Shown piece after piece: positions 17,700-26,727 of a DNA stretch of 64,000 bases. Each line of letters begins with the position of its first letter. The stretch's first letter is position 1. The stretch is from Verrucolacustris sp044348085 (GTDB lineage: Bacteria > Verrucomicrobiota > Verrucomicrobiia > Methylacidiphilales > Verrucolacustridaceae), in contig JBIKTM010000002.1 in NCBI GenBank assembly GCA_044348085.1, positions 81,233-145,232 on the forward strand, given 5' to 3'. The notes beneath the pieces were generated by a model. The model did no database searches. It was not told the origin of the DNA and was given only the letters and a program-made list of their open reading frames with translations. The translations under genes and the position numbers were made by a program.

Positions 17700-19457
17700 T
17701 TAAATAATCTCGTAAATCCAAAAATCCCAAAAGGAATTGGCTCCAAGCACAGAGCCCATAACTCTAAGTCCATTTTTTTCAGGATTGGCTAAAGGTATTA
17801 CAGAAATAATGTAACGCCCCCCTAATTTTTGAAAGGCCACAGGATCGAATCCCCAATCCGCCACCATACCCTCATTTGGTGTTCCTGTATTAATTTCGGT
17901 GTTCTGGTCCCGTGGTAATAGGTAATAGTTCCCATATTCGGAGCAAAATAAGTAGGCGCGAGATCCCCACTGGTCAAAATAATCCTTAAAGTTGAATCTA
18001 TTATCTTTTTCGAGTTCCTTGGTAATAATCTTTCGGAATTTATGTTTATAACCCAAATCATAATTGGGTAAATAGAAGTCAACGGTGTAAAGTCCATGAT
18101 ATTGGGCTATTGCTGGATGAATACCCAGACAACCGACTCTTGTTTGTGACGATGTAGGGCCAATAAGGCTTTTTATTTGATTAAAGGCTTGGGTCGAGTA
18201 GTACCGATTTAAGTCAAGATAAGCTTGATTGTTTTCGGCTTTTGAGTGGTTGGCTTGATGCAAATTATAAGTCGTCCACCCTATCAACATAGAGCCTGCA
18301 ATAACAAAACCTTTCTGCATTGGTTTTCGCAGAGCTTGGCCTAGTGCTAGGCTAGTAAGAAAAATCAGCACGCCAACCAACCCGTATCGAATTCTCCATA
18401 ATTGGATATTATTACAATTGATTGAGGATAAAAGCTGCCTTGATTCTTCGCACCAGAGGAAAATGGATAGCAGAAAGATAAAAAGCGCACCTATAACGAT
18501 TGAAATATAGATTTTTCGTTGTAACCCGTCTTTCCAACATATCCATATTCCCAATAATGATGTAAGAACTAGCGGGAAAAGATCCTGATGACTGGCATTT
18601 ACGATCGGATCTAAATCAAACTTATAGAAGTTTTTTAGCTGTTGAAGTAGGGGTTCTGCTGCCACTACGAATTCTTTTCTGCTCGATATAAACTCAGGAT
18701 TGAGAAACAGAAGAAGTTGGCGCCAATGAGTGACGACAAAGGCGGCAAGCGCGCCAGACAATAAAAAGACCAATCGGGCGAACAGCTCCTTTCGTTGGCT
18801 TTGAACATAGGCACCTAGTATGCATGCACTTACAATTAGAATCGCCAATCCTGATAATCCCAATCCCAATGGCCAATTCACTCCAAAGAAAAGAAAGCCA
18901 ACCCCACAATCCATCAAATACGATTTGTGTTTTTTCATGCTGACAACTGATTTTGATAGAAGCCACGGGATAGACATATAAAAGGGGCTGTCATTTTGTC
19001 TAACTCCCAGTGAGGCCATTAAGCCCGCACCAAGTAGTCCTAACCATATCATCTTCATCCATTCTTCACTGTTTCTGATTGAGAATGCGTCACCAAAGAA
19101 ATATTGCACGACGTTGACTATGGTTAAAAAGATAAAGACCATCGATATTCCATGAAAAACAATTTCCCCGGGCACAAGATCGAAGAGTCTCCATATCAGT
19201 ATTCGTGGCCACTGAGCGGCATTAAAAACACCCAAAGGTGGACTACCGCCAAACTCTGCAACTTTTTTTTCTTTTCCGAAAAAGTACTTATCTTGGCTCA
19301 GGATTTTCCACCGAGCCACATTGCCATCATGCCAATCATGTATTGACCCACGAGGTGGAGACTCTACCAGATATTTTATATATGGATTAAATATAAACAC
19401 GCTTGTGGCGCAAATAGCAAATAAGCTTATGTAAATTAAAGCAGGGAAAGATTTCAT
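17700..19457 (-). CDS. Polytopic inner-membrane protein, function unknown
   Basis: A 585-residue protein with about ten to twelve hydrophobic segments, starting with FPALIYISLFAICATSVFIF (residues 4-23, possibly an uncleaved signal anchor). A soluble region fills the last 150 or so residues (after MLIGWTTYNLHQANHSK). The loop after the first helix contains HDWHDGNVARW. Layout and location resemble large GT-C-type or polymerase-like proteins of glycan clusters, but I see no diagnostic motif and do not assign a reaction. It is flanked by the sulfotransferase (57-base gap) and the aldo/keto reductase (104-base gap). Confidence 0.65.
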   Translation of the reverse strand: MKSFPALIYISLFAICATSVFIFNPYIKYLVESPPRGSIHDWHDGNVARWKILSQDKYFFGKEKKVAEFGGSPPLGVFNAAQWPRILIWRLFDLVPGEIVFHGISMVFIFLTIVNVVQYFFGDAFSIRNSEEWMKMIWLGLLGAGLMASLGVRQNDSPFYMSIPWLLSKSVVSMKKHKSYLMDCGVGFLFFGVNWPLGLGLSGLAILIVSACILGAYVQSQRKELFARLVFLLSGALAAFVVTHWRQLLLFLNPEFISSRKEFVVAAEPLLQQLKNFYKFDLDPIVNASHQDLFPLVLTSLLGIWICWKDGLQRKIYISIVIGALFIFLLSIFLWCEESRQLLSSINCNNIQLWRIRYGLVGVLIFLTSLALGQALRKPMQKGFVIAGSMLIGWTTYNLHQANHSKAENNQAYLDLNRYYSTQAFNQIKSLIGPTSSQTRVGCLGIHPAIAQYHGLYTVDFYLPNYDLGYKHKFRKIITKELEKDNRFNFKDYFDQWGSRAYLFCSEYGNYYLLPRDQNTEINTGTPNEGMVADWGFDPVAFQKLGGRYIISVIPLANPEKNGLRVMGSVLGANSFWDFWIYEII

Positions 19458-19514
19458 AGTCTTTCGAGATTTATATTTTGTTTTACGAGAGATTTGTTCT
19501 TACTGCCTGCACAT

Positions 19515-20639
19515 TCACGCGCATTTCTTTCGCTCGAAAGATAATTTTAGAAGTAGCCAGTTTTCTGTCGTCAGCCAAATTCTATGGTTACATAAATGAT
19601 CTAAGCGCATGTTAAGCCAACTGGCTAAAATGGCGAACAACGGCAGGATGCTCTTTAATTTCAATCGCAGGTAATGAATCGTTACTTTATATCTCATCCT
19701 CTTTTGTGGCGAATCTAACGCGTTTTTCCCATTCAGCGGAATATATCCTGCAGATTTTAGTGCATTTCCAGCAATGCTTTCAAAATCATGAATTTCACTT
19801 TCACTTAAAGAATTTCTCCATTTGCCCTGATTTGTTGAATTGATTGGCTTGGCGAGTTGGGCATGAGAGCTGCCTTCAGCTATATCCCTTGCATATTCAG
19901 TTTTATGAAAATCCAATAGGGAATCTGTGTATTTTAAGTTTACAAAGGAACAGACTTCGAGAAGGGTTTTTCTGGTATTGTCTAACAAATCCTCATATCT
20001 GACTTCCAAATATCGGTCTGGGTTTTTACGGCCCCAAGATTGCTTTCCCTCTATGTGGGCGCTCCAGGATATTGCTGCCTCTTTCATTGTGCGTGGCCCC
20101 ACCTTGATTCTGCACCAGGAAACACAAACATCCCGACCGTCGCGTACAACATGTATAAAGCGGGCGCGACCACCCATGGCTGTGTCGATTTTATCCAGAG
20201 GCATGTGATCGAAAAAAGCGCTCTTGTCTCCAGCGTCCAACGCCCCATGTTGGCGTGCATAGGCCATGAAAAGCCCGCTCACGATACCAGCATAATTTCT
20301 CACGGAGTCGATTATTCGGTCAGACTCAGGCTCGACTGCCAGAAGCGAGTGTCGGGTGACGGCAGCATAATCGCGCTCCTCCTCGGCGCGGACTAGCCAG
20401 ATGCGAAGAAACATAAAGATTGCCCGAATAAGGCGTTTACGTGCTTTTAGATTCCGAAGATCGCCGGTCATCCACAGATAAGGTTGAAAAAGCGGTACAA
20501 AATGCGTCTCAGTGGGGATAGCAATGCGACCGCTGGCATTGAGAATCGAGGAAAGCAGGTATGTGCCCGAACGGGGGCAGCCTACAATGAAGTACACGGG
20601 CTGCACTTCGGGTAGGTCTTTCATTACATTGCTCATCAT
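19515..20639 (-). CDS. Sulfotransferase-family protein
   Basis: The PAPS 5'-phosphosulfate loop is VYFIVGCPRSGTYLLSSILN near the N-terminus, and the 3'-phosphate region is ARFIHVVRDGRDVCVSW about 150 residues later. A central KSAFFDHMPLDKID and a final SAGYIPLNG fit the Sulfotransfer_3-type layout. It probably sulfates the surface glycan or a lipid precursor using PAPS. ATG 20639 or 20636 (MMSNVMKDLPEV) is preferred, because the frame back to 20768 would overlap the GT2 gene by 83 bases. The protein ends in a basic, hydrophobic tail of unclear role. Confidence 0.8.
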   Translation of the reverse strand: MMSNVMKDLPEVQPVYFIVGCPRSGTYLLSSILNASGRIAIPTETHFVPLFQPYLWMTGDLRNLKARKRLIRAIFMFLRIWLVRAEEERDYAAVTRHSLLAVEPESDRIIDSVRNYAGIVSGLFMAYARQHGALDAGDKSAFFDHMPLDKIDTAMGGRARFIHVVRDGRDVCVSWCRIKVGPRTMKEAAISWSAHIEGKQSWGRKNPDRYLEVRYEDLLDNTRKTLLEVCSFVNLKYTDSLLDFHKTEYARDIAEGSSHAQLAKPINSTNQGKWRNSLSESEIHDFESIAGNALKSAGYIPLNGKNALDSPQKRMRYKVTIHYLRLKLKSILPLFAILASWLNMRLDHLCNHRIWLTTENWLLLKLSFERKKCA

Positions 20640-20685
20640 GAGCGTATTCGTGTTATCTAGACCGCATCCTTCACCCAGAGCCCGG

Positions 20686-21621
20686 CTAGGGCCTAGGATT
20701 GACAATACGTTCCACGATATACGTCGGTCGTTTACGCGCCTCGTCAAGGATCCGAAGCAGATATTCACTTAGAATGCCAAGGGCAAAAAGATTCAATGCG
20801 CCGAACAGGGTTACGAGACCAACGACCGTCATCCACCCGGGCGGGGCCGCTCGCAGCGTGGACCAGCGCAGCAAGACGAACCCGAGGTAAAGCAACGCCA
20901 CCATGGCAGTGCTAAAACCAAGGAAGCTTATTAGGCGGGCGGGTACGTATGTGAACCCAATCAAGGTATCGAGGGTAAAGCCGATCTTTTTCTTCAGATT
21001 CCATTGCGAGCGCCCCTTCATCCGTACCTTGCGCACAATGTGCAGGCGGTACGGACGATGACCGAGCCAGTAGATCAGCACAAAAATCGACGTATTTTTC
21101 TCATTAATGGCGCTGAGCTCGGTGGCTATCTGTTGGTCGAGTAAGCAAAAGTCGTAGCCCATCGGCGGGAATTCCGGGAAGGCAAAGCGGCGCACAATCC
21201 ACCAATAGAATGAGGATGTGGCTTGATGGGTGGTGGACTCGCGCCGATCCACGCGTTCGCCAAGAACATATTTGTGACCTTGTTCCCATGCCTTCACCAT
21301 AGTCACGAATTCTTCACATGGCTCTTGGAGGTCGCAGGAAATGATGCCAATACAATCGCCTGTTGCATGCTTCAGGCCGGCCTGGATGGCGGGACTCTGG
21401 CCGAAATTCCTAGTCAAGAATACCGCCCGGATAGATTCCGGATGGTGATGCGCCAGATTTGCGAGTAACTCCCGAGATCCGTCGGTAGATCCGTCGTCCA
21501 CTAGGACGAGTTCGAGCCGGTAATCAGGCAACCGTTCGGACAGGGCGAGCAACCGCGGTACGGTATCACCCAAATTGGCGCAGTTCTGATAGACCGGAAC
21601 GATAATAGAGAAAGTTTTCAT
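20686..21621 (-). CDS. GT2 glycosyltransferase with C-terminal membrane helices (ArnC/DPM1-like)
   Basis: GT-A fold: IIVPVYQNCANLGDTVPRLL at the start, LVLVDDGSTDGSRELLANL, and the ISCDLQEPCEEF acidic motif. Two hydrophobic segments near residues 230-255 and 265-290 (FLGFSTAMVALLYLGFVLL, VVGLVTLFGALNLFALGIL) anchor it in the inner membrane. This is the architecture of enzymes that load a sugar onto undecaprenyl or dolichyl phosphate. At 311 residues it is typical. ATG at 21621 overlaps the WbqC stop (ATGA). Confidence 0.85.
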   Translation of the reverse strand: MKTFSIIVPVYQNCANLGDTVPRLLALSERLPDYRLELVLVDDGSTDGSRELLANLAHHHPESIRAVFLTRNFGQSPAIQAGLKHATGDCIGIISCDLQEPCEEFVTMVKAWEQGHKYVLGERVDRRESTTHQATSSFYWWIVRRFAFPEFPPMGYDFCLLDQQIATELSAINEKNTSIFVLIYWLGHRPYRLHIVRKVRMKGRSQWNLKKKIGFTLDTLIGFTYVPARLISFLGFSTAMVALLYLGFVLLRWSTLRAAPPGWMTVVGLVTLFGALNLFALGILSEYLLRILDEARKRPTYIVERIVNPRP

Positions 21622-22325
21622 GCAGATGATGACGGGGTATTACGCCAACCCCAGATGTAGTCAGCAGCTTCAGGTCCCATCGAAAACAGCAAATCCAGAA
21701 TAGACACAGCATGTTCGAAAGGTGGATGCATCTGCGGATATTCTGGGTAGCCAGAGTAATCCTTCCACTGCAGGGAAAGCCCTTCGGTAGCAAATCGTTC
21801 AGGCTCTAGATAGGTTTTTCCTGCCGGCCCGGAAATGTAAGTTCTAGCTCCTACTTGCTTTAGCAGATCGATCACCCTGTCCTGGCCGCGGGTTTGTATT
21901 TGAAAATCTCGTGAGTCCAAGAATTTTGTTTTTAGACCGAAAAAGTTCTTCCCAATCGCTCTGACAAGATACTGGTTTAGTTCAGAAAGATATTTCCATC
22001 GCATTCTTAAAAAAACCTCCATAAAAAACGGTGCGTATTTTTCAAAATAAGGCGCTAGGCGATACGACCGTTCAATTATGCCCCAGTGTTGGCTTGCCCA
22101 ATCGCCGCCAGGCATCTCCACTTCACAAACCAATCGGCGAATATTTTGCCCCACCGGAATGGTGATCCATTCGCAACCCTGCGAAGCCTTTATTCGATTC
22201 CGGTTCCGCCAGTCGTTTTTTGTAAATTGAACATCATCGAGAAAAATGAATAAGTCCGCGTCATGGATAAGATCAAAATAACCTTTCCACGGAAGATAAT
22301 TGGACTGATTGATAACAACGCGCAC
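21618..22325 (-). CDS. WbqC-like family protein
   Basis: The N-terminus VVINQSNYLPWKGYFDLIHD and the following FLDDVQFTKNDWRNRNRIK are the hallmark of the WbqC family, and PVGQ and SGPAGKTYLEPERF occur later. At 235 residues it matches. WbqC proteins are frequent in O-antigen and aminosugar loci, and their reaction is not firmly established. The start is GTG at 22325, 33 bases after the radical SAM stop. Confidence 0.85.
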   Translation of the reverse strand: MRVVINQSNYLPWKGYFDLIHDADLFIFLDDVQFTKNDWRNRNRIKASQGCEWITIPVGQNIRRLVCEVEMPGGDWASQHWGIIERSYRLAPYFEKYAPFFMEVFLRMRWKYLSELNQYLVRAIGKNFFGLKTKFLDSRDFQIQTRGQDRVIDLLKQVGARTYISGPAGKTYLEPERFATEGLSLQWKDYSGYPEYPQMHPPFEHAVSILDLLFSMGPEAADYIWGWRNTPSSSA

Positions 22326-22358
22326 TGTTGGGATTAACGATCGCGATCTGAGGCAAAT

Positions 22359-23375
22359 TCAGGTGTTGTTGAGCTCATCTTTGAAGTCTGCAACCATGTC
22401 CGCATAACTCCGCCCCTGACCTGGCCATCGGGTTGTTCTCCAATCCGGGCATTGCCCACAAAATTGATGCTTACAGTAATTGTTGTCCAAATGGGCCTCG
22501 CGGAGGCGGCGGTAGTACTCACCCTGCCAGGTCTCGCGTATCGTGGTTGCTGTAAAATCTGCTACGACTGATCCGTGACTCCAATCTTGGGGGCAGAAAG
22601 CGAGCTCTCCACGAGGATTCAGGAGAATTCGTTCCCAAGGATAAAGACAAGGGCGCCGAGTTTCCGTTGATTGGGCCTGGCGCATGGCCTGGGCGATTCC
22701 GGCAACCCCACCAGCAGCTGAATGCAGCCTTCGTATGATTACATAATCAGCTCCTGCTGCTTTCCAAAAGGCCTCAAAGGATCCTACTTCATCAGTGTTT
22801 TGTGGTTGCTCGACAAAGCTTACAACAATTTTGGTCCGTGCCCGATGCCGGGCCCGAAGCTCAAGCAGCTTAAGCACATTACGTTGAGTCACTTCTAAGC
22901 AGCCATTCACCCGAATTTTAGCATAAGTCTCGTCGGTAAAAGCATCGATGCTGACGTCAATGATGTGAAGGCCGGATGACAAAAGCTTCTCGACGCGCTC
23001 TTCGCGAAGGATCGTGCCATTGGTTGTGAGTGAAACCAGCACTCCGGAATGGTGCACACTATACTCAAGCATGTCGTAAATATTGGGATGAACTAGCGGT
23101 TCGCCATTGCTCGTATAACGGATGTATTGCGTCTTTCCTTTTCCATAATGCCGTACCTCATCAACCATTTTTGCATTGAGCTCGGTTGGCAGATAACGGG
23201 CGCGATAATGTTCGGACTTCTTGAATTCAGGGTGGGGACAATGAACGCAGGCCAGATTGCAGACTTCCGTGGCATCGACGATGACTTGCGATGGAAAATC
23301 AGCGCTCAACCGGCCATAAAAACCATAGTTAGAGGTTTGAATGGAAAAGTCCTTTTCTGGCGATGCCCCAGTCAT
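22359..23375 (-). CDS. Radical SAM/SPASM-domain protein
   Basis: The radical SAM cluster motif is TEVCNLACVHCPHP (CxxxCxxC, near residues 40-50), with YTSNGEPLVHPNIYDML and ISIDAF-like wording (VSIDAFTDETYAKI) in the barrel. A C-terminal SPASM-type set of cysteines (ELAFCPQDW, then NYCKHQFCGQCPDW) should bind extra iron-sulfur clusters. In glycan loci such enzymes may dehydrogenate, epimerise or deaminate sugars; the exact reaction is open. ATG 23375 overlaps the upstream DegT gene as ATGA. The protein is 338 residues long. Confidence 0.82.
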   Translation of the reverse strand: MTGASPEKDFSIQTSNYGFYGRLSADFPSQVIVDATEVCNLACVHCPHPEFKKSEHYRARYLPTELNAKMVDEVRHYGKGKTQYIRYTSNGEPLVHPNIYDMLEYSVHHSGVLVSLTTNGTILREERVEKLLSSGLHIIDVSIDAFTDETYAKIRVNGCLEVTQRNVLKLLELRARHRARTKIVVSFVEQPQNTDEVGSFEAFWKAAGADYVIIRRLHSAAGGVAGIAQAMRQAQSTETRRPCLYPWERILLNPRGELAFCPQDWSHGSVVADFTATTIRETWQGEYYRRLREAHLDNNYCKHQFCGQCPDWRTTRWPGQGRSYADMVADFKDELNNT

Positions 23376-24517
23376 GTCAAGACCTCGACAAGTTTTTTGC
23401 AAACCCAAGCCGCTTCCCGCCTTTGAATGCTTGCGCTTATTGGCAATGTGAGGATTTCTGCGCCGACCTCGTCAGTAAACGGCAGATTATTTGTTTTGGA
23501 ATTTTCATATAAGGGCATTTTGTGAAGAGGGGCATAATGAACGGTTGCACCGATTCCTTTTTTTCGCAGCTCCCTGAGAACCCAATCCCGTTTTATCCTG
23601 CTGTTTTTCCTGATTCGGATTGGGAACAGGTGCTTCGCATGACGATCGCATGTCACACTTGCCTGAGGCAACACCCAAGGGAGATTCTTTTTTAGGAATT
23701 TTCCATAAAGAGCGGCAATTTGCGATCGATGACTTTGCATTGAGGAAAACCTACGGAGCTGAACCCGCCCCAAAGCAGCCTGTAGATCAGTGTAGTTCGC
23801 TTTGTAGCCGAGTTCTTTGAGTGCGGCAGAGAACAGAATCGCCCGAGGATGGGTGAATCTTTTCCACGCGTCGATAGGCAAACCATGCTGCCTTAGAGAT
23901 TGTATTTTATTGGCTTTTTTTCGGTCGAAAAGAGCAACTGCTCCTCCCTCAGCGGTAGAAAGGTTTTTATTTGCATAAAAACTAAAGCAAACAAGATTCC
24001 CTGAGCTGCCAACCAGTTCCCCGTTTGGATAGCGGGCACCAAACGCGTGGGCAGCATCTTCAATTATGGCAATATGTTTGGGCAATACGGACCTTAATTG
24101 TAGAACATCCACCGCAAATCCGCCAAAATGAACTACCATTACTGCCCGTGTCCGCCGAGTAATTCTTTTGCAAATATCCTCTGGCATGACGCAAAAGTTG
24201 TCCGGATTGATATCGCAGAAAATCACTTTTGCGCCGCGATACAAAATCGCATTCGCGGTGCTACACCAAGTTAGGCTTGGGCAAATGACCTCATCACCTC
24301 TCCCAATACCCAAAACATGCAAAGATAGCAGCATAGCTGCCGTGCAAGATCCAACTGTAACAACGTGCGGCGCCTGGACCCTTCTAGCCAATTCCCCCTC
24401 AAACTTCATAGTTTCGGATCCCATGCCGCTCCAACCGCTTCTCAAAACCCGCGCTACCGCCTTGATTTCCCCGGGGCCGTAATTTGGCTTACCGAATGGT
24501 ATGTATGTTTTTCTCAA
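23372..24517 (-). CDS. DegT/DnrJ/EryC1/StrS-family sugar aminotransferase
   Basis: PLP enzyme of the sugar aminotransferase family: PFGKPNYGPGEIKAVARVL at the start, VGSCTAAMLLSLHVLGIG, AIIEDAAHAFGARY (Asp contacting PLP), and FSFYANKNLSTAEGGAVAL, where the Lys forms the Schiff base. At 381 residues it is full length. It should transaminate a nucleotide-linked keto sugar with glutamate as donor. It is distinct from the PseC-like domain encoded just upstream, so the locus can make at least two amino groups by this route. Confidence 0.85.
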   Translation of the reverse strand: MRKTYIPFGKPNYGPGEIKAVARVLRSGWSGMGSETMKFEGELARRVQAPHVVTVGSCTAAMLLSLHVLGIGRGDEVICPSLTWCSTANAILYRGAKVIFCDINPDNFCVMPEDICKRITRRTRAVMVVHFGGFAVDVLQLRSVLPKHIAIIEDAAHAFGARYPNGELVGSSGNLVCFSFYANKNLSTAEGGAVALFDRKKANKIQSLRQHGLPIDAWKRFTHPRAILFSAALKELGYKANYTDLQAALGRVQLRRFSSMQSHRSQIAALYGKFLKKNLPWVLPQASVTCDRHAKHLFPIRIRKNSRIKRDWVLRELRKKGIGATVHYAPLHKMPLYENSKTNNLPFTDEVGAEILTLPISASIQRREAAWVCKKLVEVLT

Positions 24518-24579
24518 TTATTTTTGAATTTTCCGGGTTCTTCGCTTGTCCCCACTTCAAATCGATACGCGACCTTATT

Positions 24580-26727
24580 TCACACCAGTCGGAAAAAATT
24601 GCACCAAGCCCGCACTTCCTGAATCACTTTTCGTTGCTCCCTTTCCTTTAACCCTGGAAACATGGGAAGGCTAACAGCAGAACTTCCATATCTTTTGGCA
24701 ATAGGACATGAACTAAATTTGTTTCCCGCGTTTTTTGATCTGCCCTTTTCTAAATAGTACTTCATCTCTTGGACAGGCGTATAATGAAGATTCGCATTGA
24801 TGCCGTGTTCCCGCAAACTTGTTAGGAGTCGGTCTCGGGTGCCCGCACCCCAATTCTCAGGAACTGCCACGACGTAAAGGTGCCAAGATGAATTCCCGCC
24901 AGGGGTGAGGCGCGGCAGTTGCAAGCCGGTTGCACGGAGCCCCCGATCATACCTCCTAGCAATTTCCCGCCGCCGCTGCAAAAACTTCCCAAGACTCGAT
25001 AACTGACTCCGACCCAGCGCCGCCTGGATATCGGTCAGGCGGTAATGATTTCCCAGTTCCAGCTTTTCATAGTACCAAGGGGGCTTACGGTCGGCAGGAC
25101 GATACCGGGGATCCCGACTGATCCCGTGGGTTCTTAGGAGCAAAAGCTTCTCATAGAGCTCCTGAGAGTTGGTGGTGACCATGCCCCCTTCCCCGGTGGT
25201 GATGACCTTGACAGCATGGAAACTGAAAACACAGAGATCTGACCATCGGCAGGAGCCAACAGGGGTTTTTTGAAAGGTCGCCCCTGTCGCATGTGCCGCA
25301 TCCTCCACTACGCGAAAGCCGTACCGCTTGCTGAGCCGCCCAAGAAACTCCATGTCGATTGGATTGCCGGTAAAGTGAACAGGAGCAACCACCTTCGGAA
25401 GATGACCTTTCTTTGAGGCTTTTTTGAGCATCTCCTCCAAAAGATGAAGATTCATATTGTAAGTGCCCCACTCGATGTCCACAAAGTCCACCTCAGCGCC
25501 ACATCGAAGGGCAGCATCTGCAGTGGCGCAGAAAGTATTGGGAGAAGTCCACCACAGATCCCCCGGCCCCACCCCGAGCGCCTGGGCCGAAAGATGCAGC
25601 CCGGCGGTGGCAGAGCTGCAGGCAACAGCATATTTCGCGCCACAGAAATTTGCAAAGTCCTGCTCAAAGGCCTCGATTTCAGGACCCTGGGTAAGGAAGC
25701 CGCTTTTTAACGCACGTGTTACCGCGCGAATATCCGAAGCGTCGATCGACTGACGCGCGTAAGGAATCGATTGGGATATTCGCCCGCGCTTAATTAAAGT
25801 CGTTGGCTTAAATGCTTTTTCATCCCTAAGAAATAGTTGAAGGCTCTTTTCCAAGGTCGGAGATTGTGTTCCAAGCAGAGCCTCGGCCCGGCCTGAGTTT
25901 AATGAGATGTCCTTAGGTCGGGGGGCTAACGAAGCCACCGAGTCCATTCGTGCGTCCTTGACTGAACCAAAGGACAGCCCAGACATCCGGGCAAGCTTTC
26001 TTCCAAACTCATATTTGGAAACACGATCCCGACCCCCAAGATGGACAACTCCTTGAGCCTCTTTCTTTAAAAGATGCTCAAGTCGATCGGCCACTAATCC
26101 CGCATAGAGCGGGGTAAAATAAAAGTCAGTAAAGAGTTGAATAGGCTGCTTTTCCCTCAAAGATTGAATCAACCACTCTCCAAATGTCTTTTTCCGACCC
26201 AAAGACCATCCAAAGAAATTGGTTCGAACAATAAGATGCTGCTTTCTTGATTTCTGAACGATTTGTTCGCCCGCCAGTTTGGTGCGCCCGTAAATATTGA
26301 TAGGTCGTGTGGGGTCGGACTCCTTTGCGTAGGGCTTATTACCGGGAAAGACCTGCTCCGTTGATATATAGACTATCTTTGCTTTTTTTGGTGATGCGCT
26401 GACAACTAATTTTGTCAGGGTTTCGTTACTTTCCTTGGCCTTAGCAGGATTCACTTGGCACCCATCCACATCCACCCAAGCAGCTGTATGGATAACTATT
26501 TGTGGGCTAAACTCTTTCATTATTTTCCGCAGTTTGGTTGAGCTTCGAAGATCACACTGCTCCCACTGCCCTCGAAAGGGGAAACTCCGAGGATTTCTAT
26601 CTATCCCCAAAACAGTATTCCTTATGCCCAATCGGCGAAGGAGATACTGCCCCAATAGGCCAGAGCAGCCAGTGACTAGAATTTTCAGATTTTTAGGAGG
26701 ATTTGATGAAACGCGGTTCGTCCGCAC
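24580..26727 (-). CDS. Fused RmlD-like reductase and PseC-like aminotransferase
   Basis: A single uninterrupted frame joins two enzymes. Residues about 10-300 are an RmlD-like SDR: LKILVTGCSGLLGQYLLRR, VYISTEQVFPGNKPYAKESD, INIYGRTKLAGEQIV with the YxxxK pair, and a late LGGRDRVSKYEFGRKLA. After a linker (FLRDEKAFKPTTLIKRGR), residues about 316-715 are a DegT-type aminotransferase matching PseC: SIDASDIRAVTRALKSGFL, VVEDAAHATGATF, and SFHAVKVITTGEGGMVTT with the Schiff-base Lys. Alone, PseC aminates the keto sugar made by PseB, encoded just upstream. The start is unclear: GTG 26727 is used, with CTG 26688 as an alternative, and the gene overlaps the pseB end slightly. Confidence 0.85.
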   Translation of the reverse strand: MRTNRVSSNPPKNLKILVTGCSGLLGQYLLRRLGIRNTVLGIDRNPRSFPFRGQWEQCDLRSSTKLRKIMKEFSPQIVIHTAAWVDVDGCQVNPAKAKESNETLTKLVVSASPKKAKIVYISTEQVFPGNKPYAKESDPTRPINIYGRTKLAGEQIVQKSRKQHLIVRTNFFGWSLGRKKTFGEWLIQSLREKQPIQLFTDFYFTPLYAGLVADRLEHLLKKEAQGVVHLGGRDRVSKYEFGRKLARMSGLSFGSVKDARMDSVASLAPRPKDISLNSGRAEALLGTQSPTLEKSLQLFLRDEKAFKPTTLIKRGRISQSIPYARQSIDASDIRAVTRALKSGFLTQGPEIEAFEQDFANFCGAKYAVACSSATAGLHLSAQALGVGPGDLWWTSPNTFCATADAALRCGAEVDFVDIEWGTYNMNLHLLEEMLKKASKKGHLPKVVAPVHFTGNPIDMEFLGRLSKRYGFRVVEDAAHATGATFQKTPVGSCRWSDLCVFSFHAVKVITTGEGGMVTTNSQELYEKLLLLRTHGISRDPRYRPADRKPPWYYEKLELGNHYRLTDIQAALGRSQLSSLGKFLQRRREIARRYDRGLRATGLQLPRLTPGGNSSWHLYVVAVPENWGAGTRDRLLTSLREHGINANLHYTPVQEMKYYLEKGRSKNAGNKFSSCPIAKRYGSSAVSLPMFPGLKEREQRKVIQEVRAWCNFFRLV

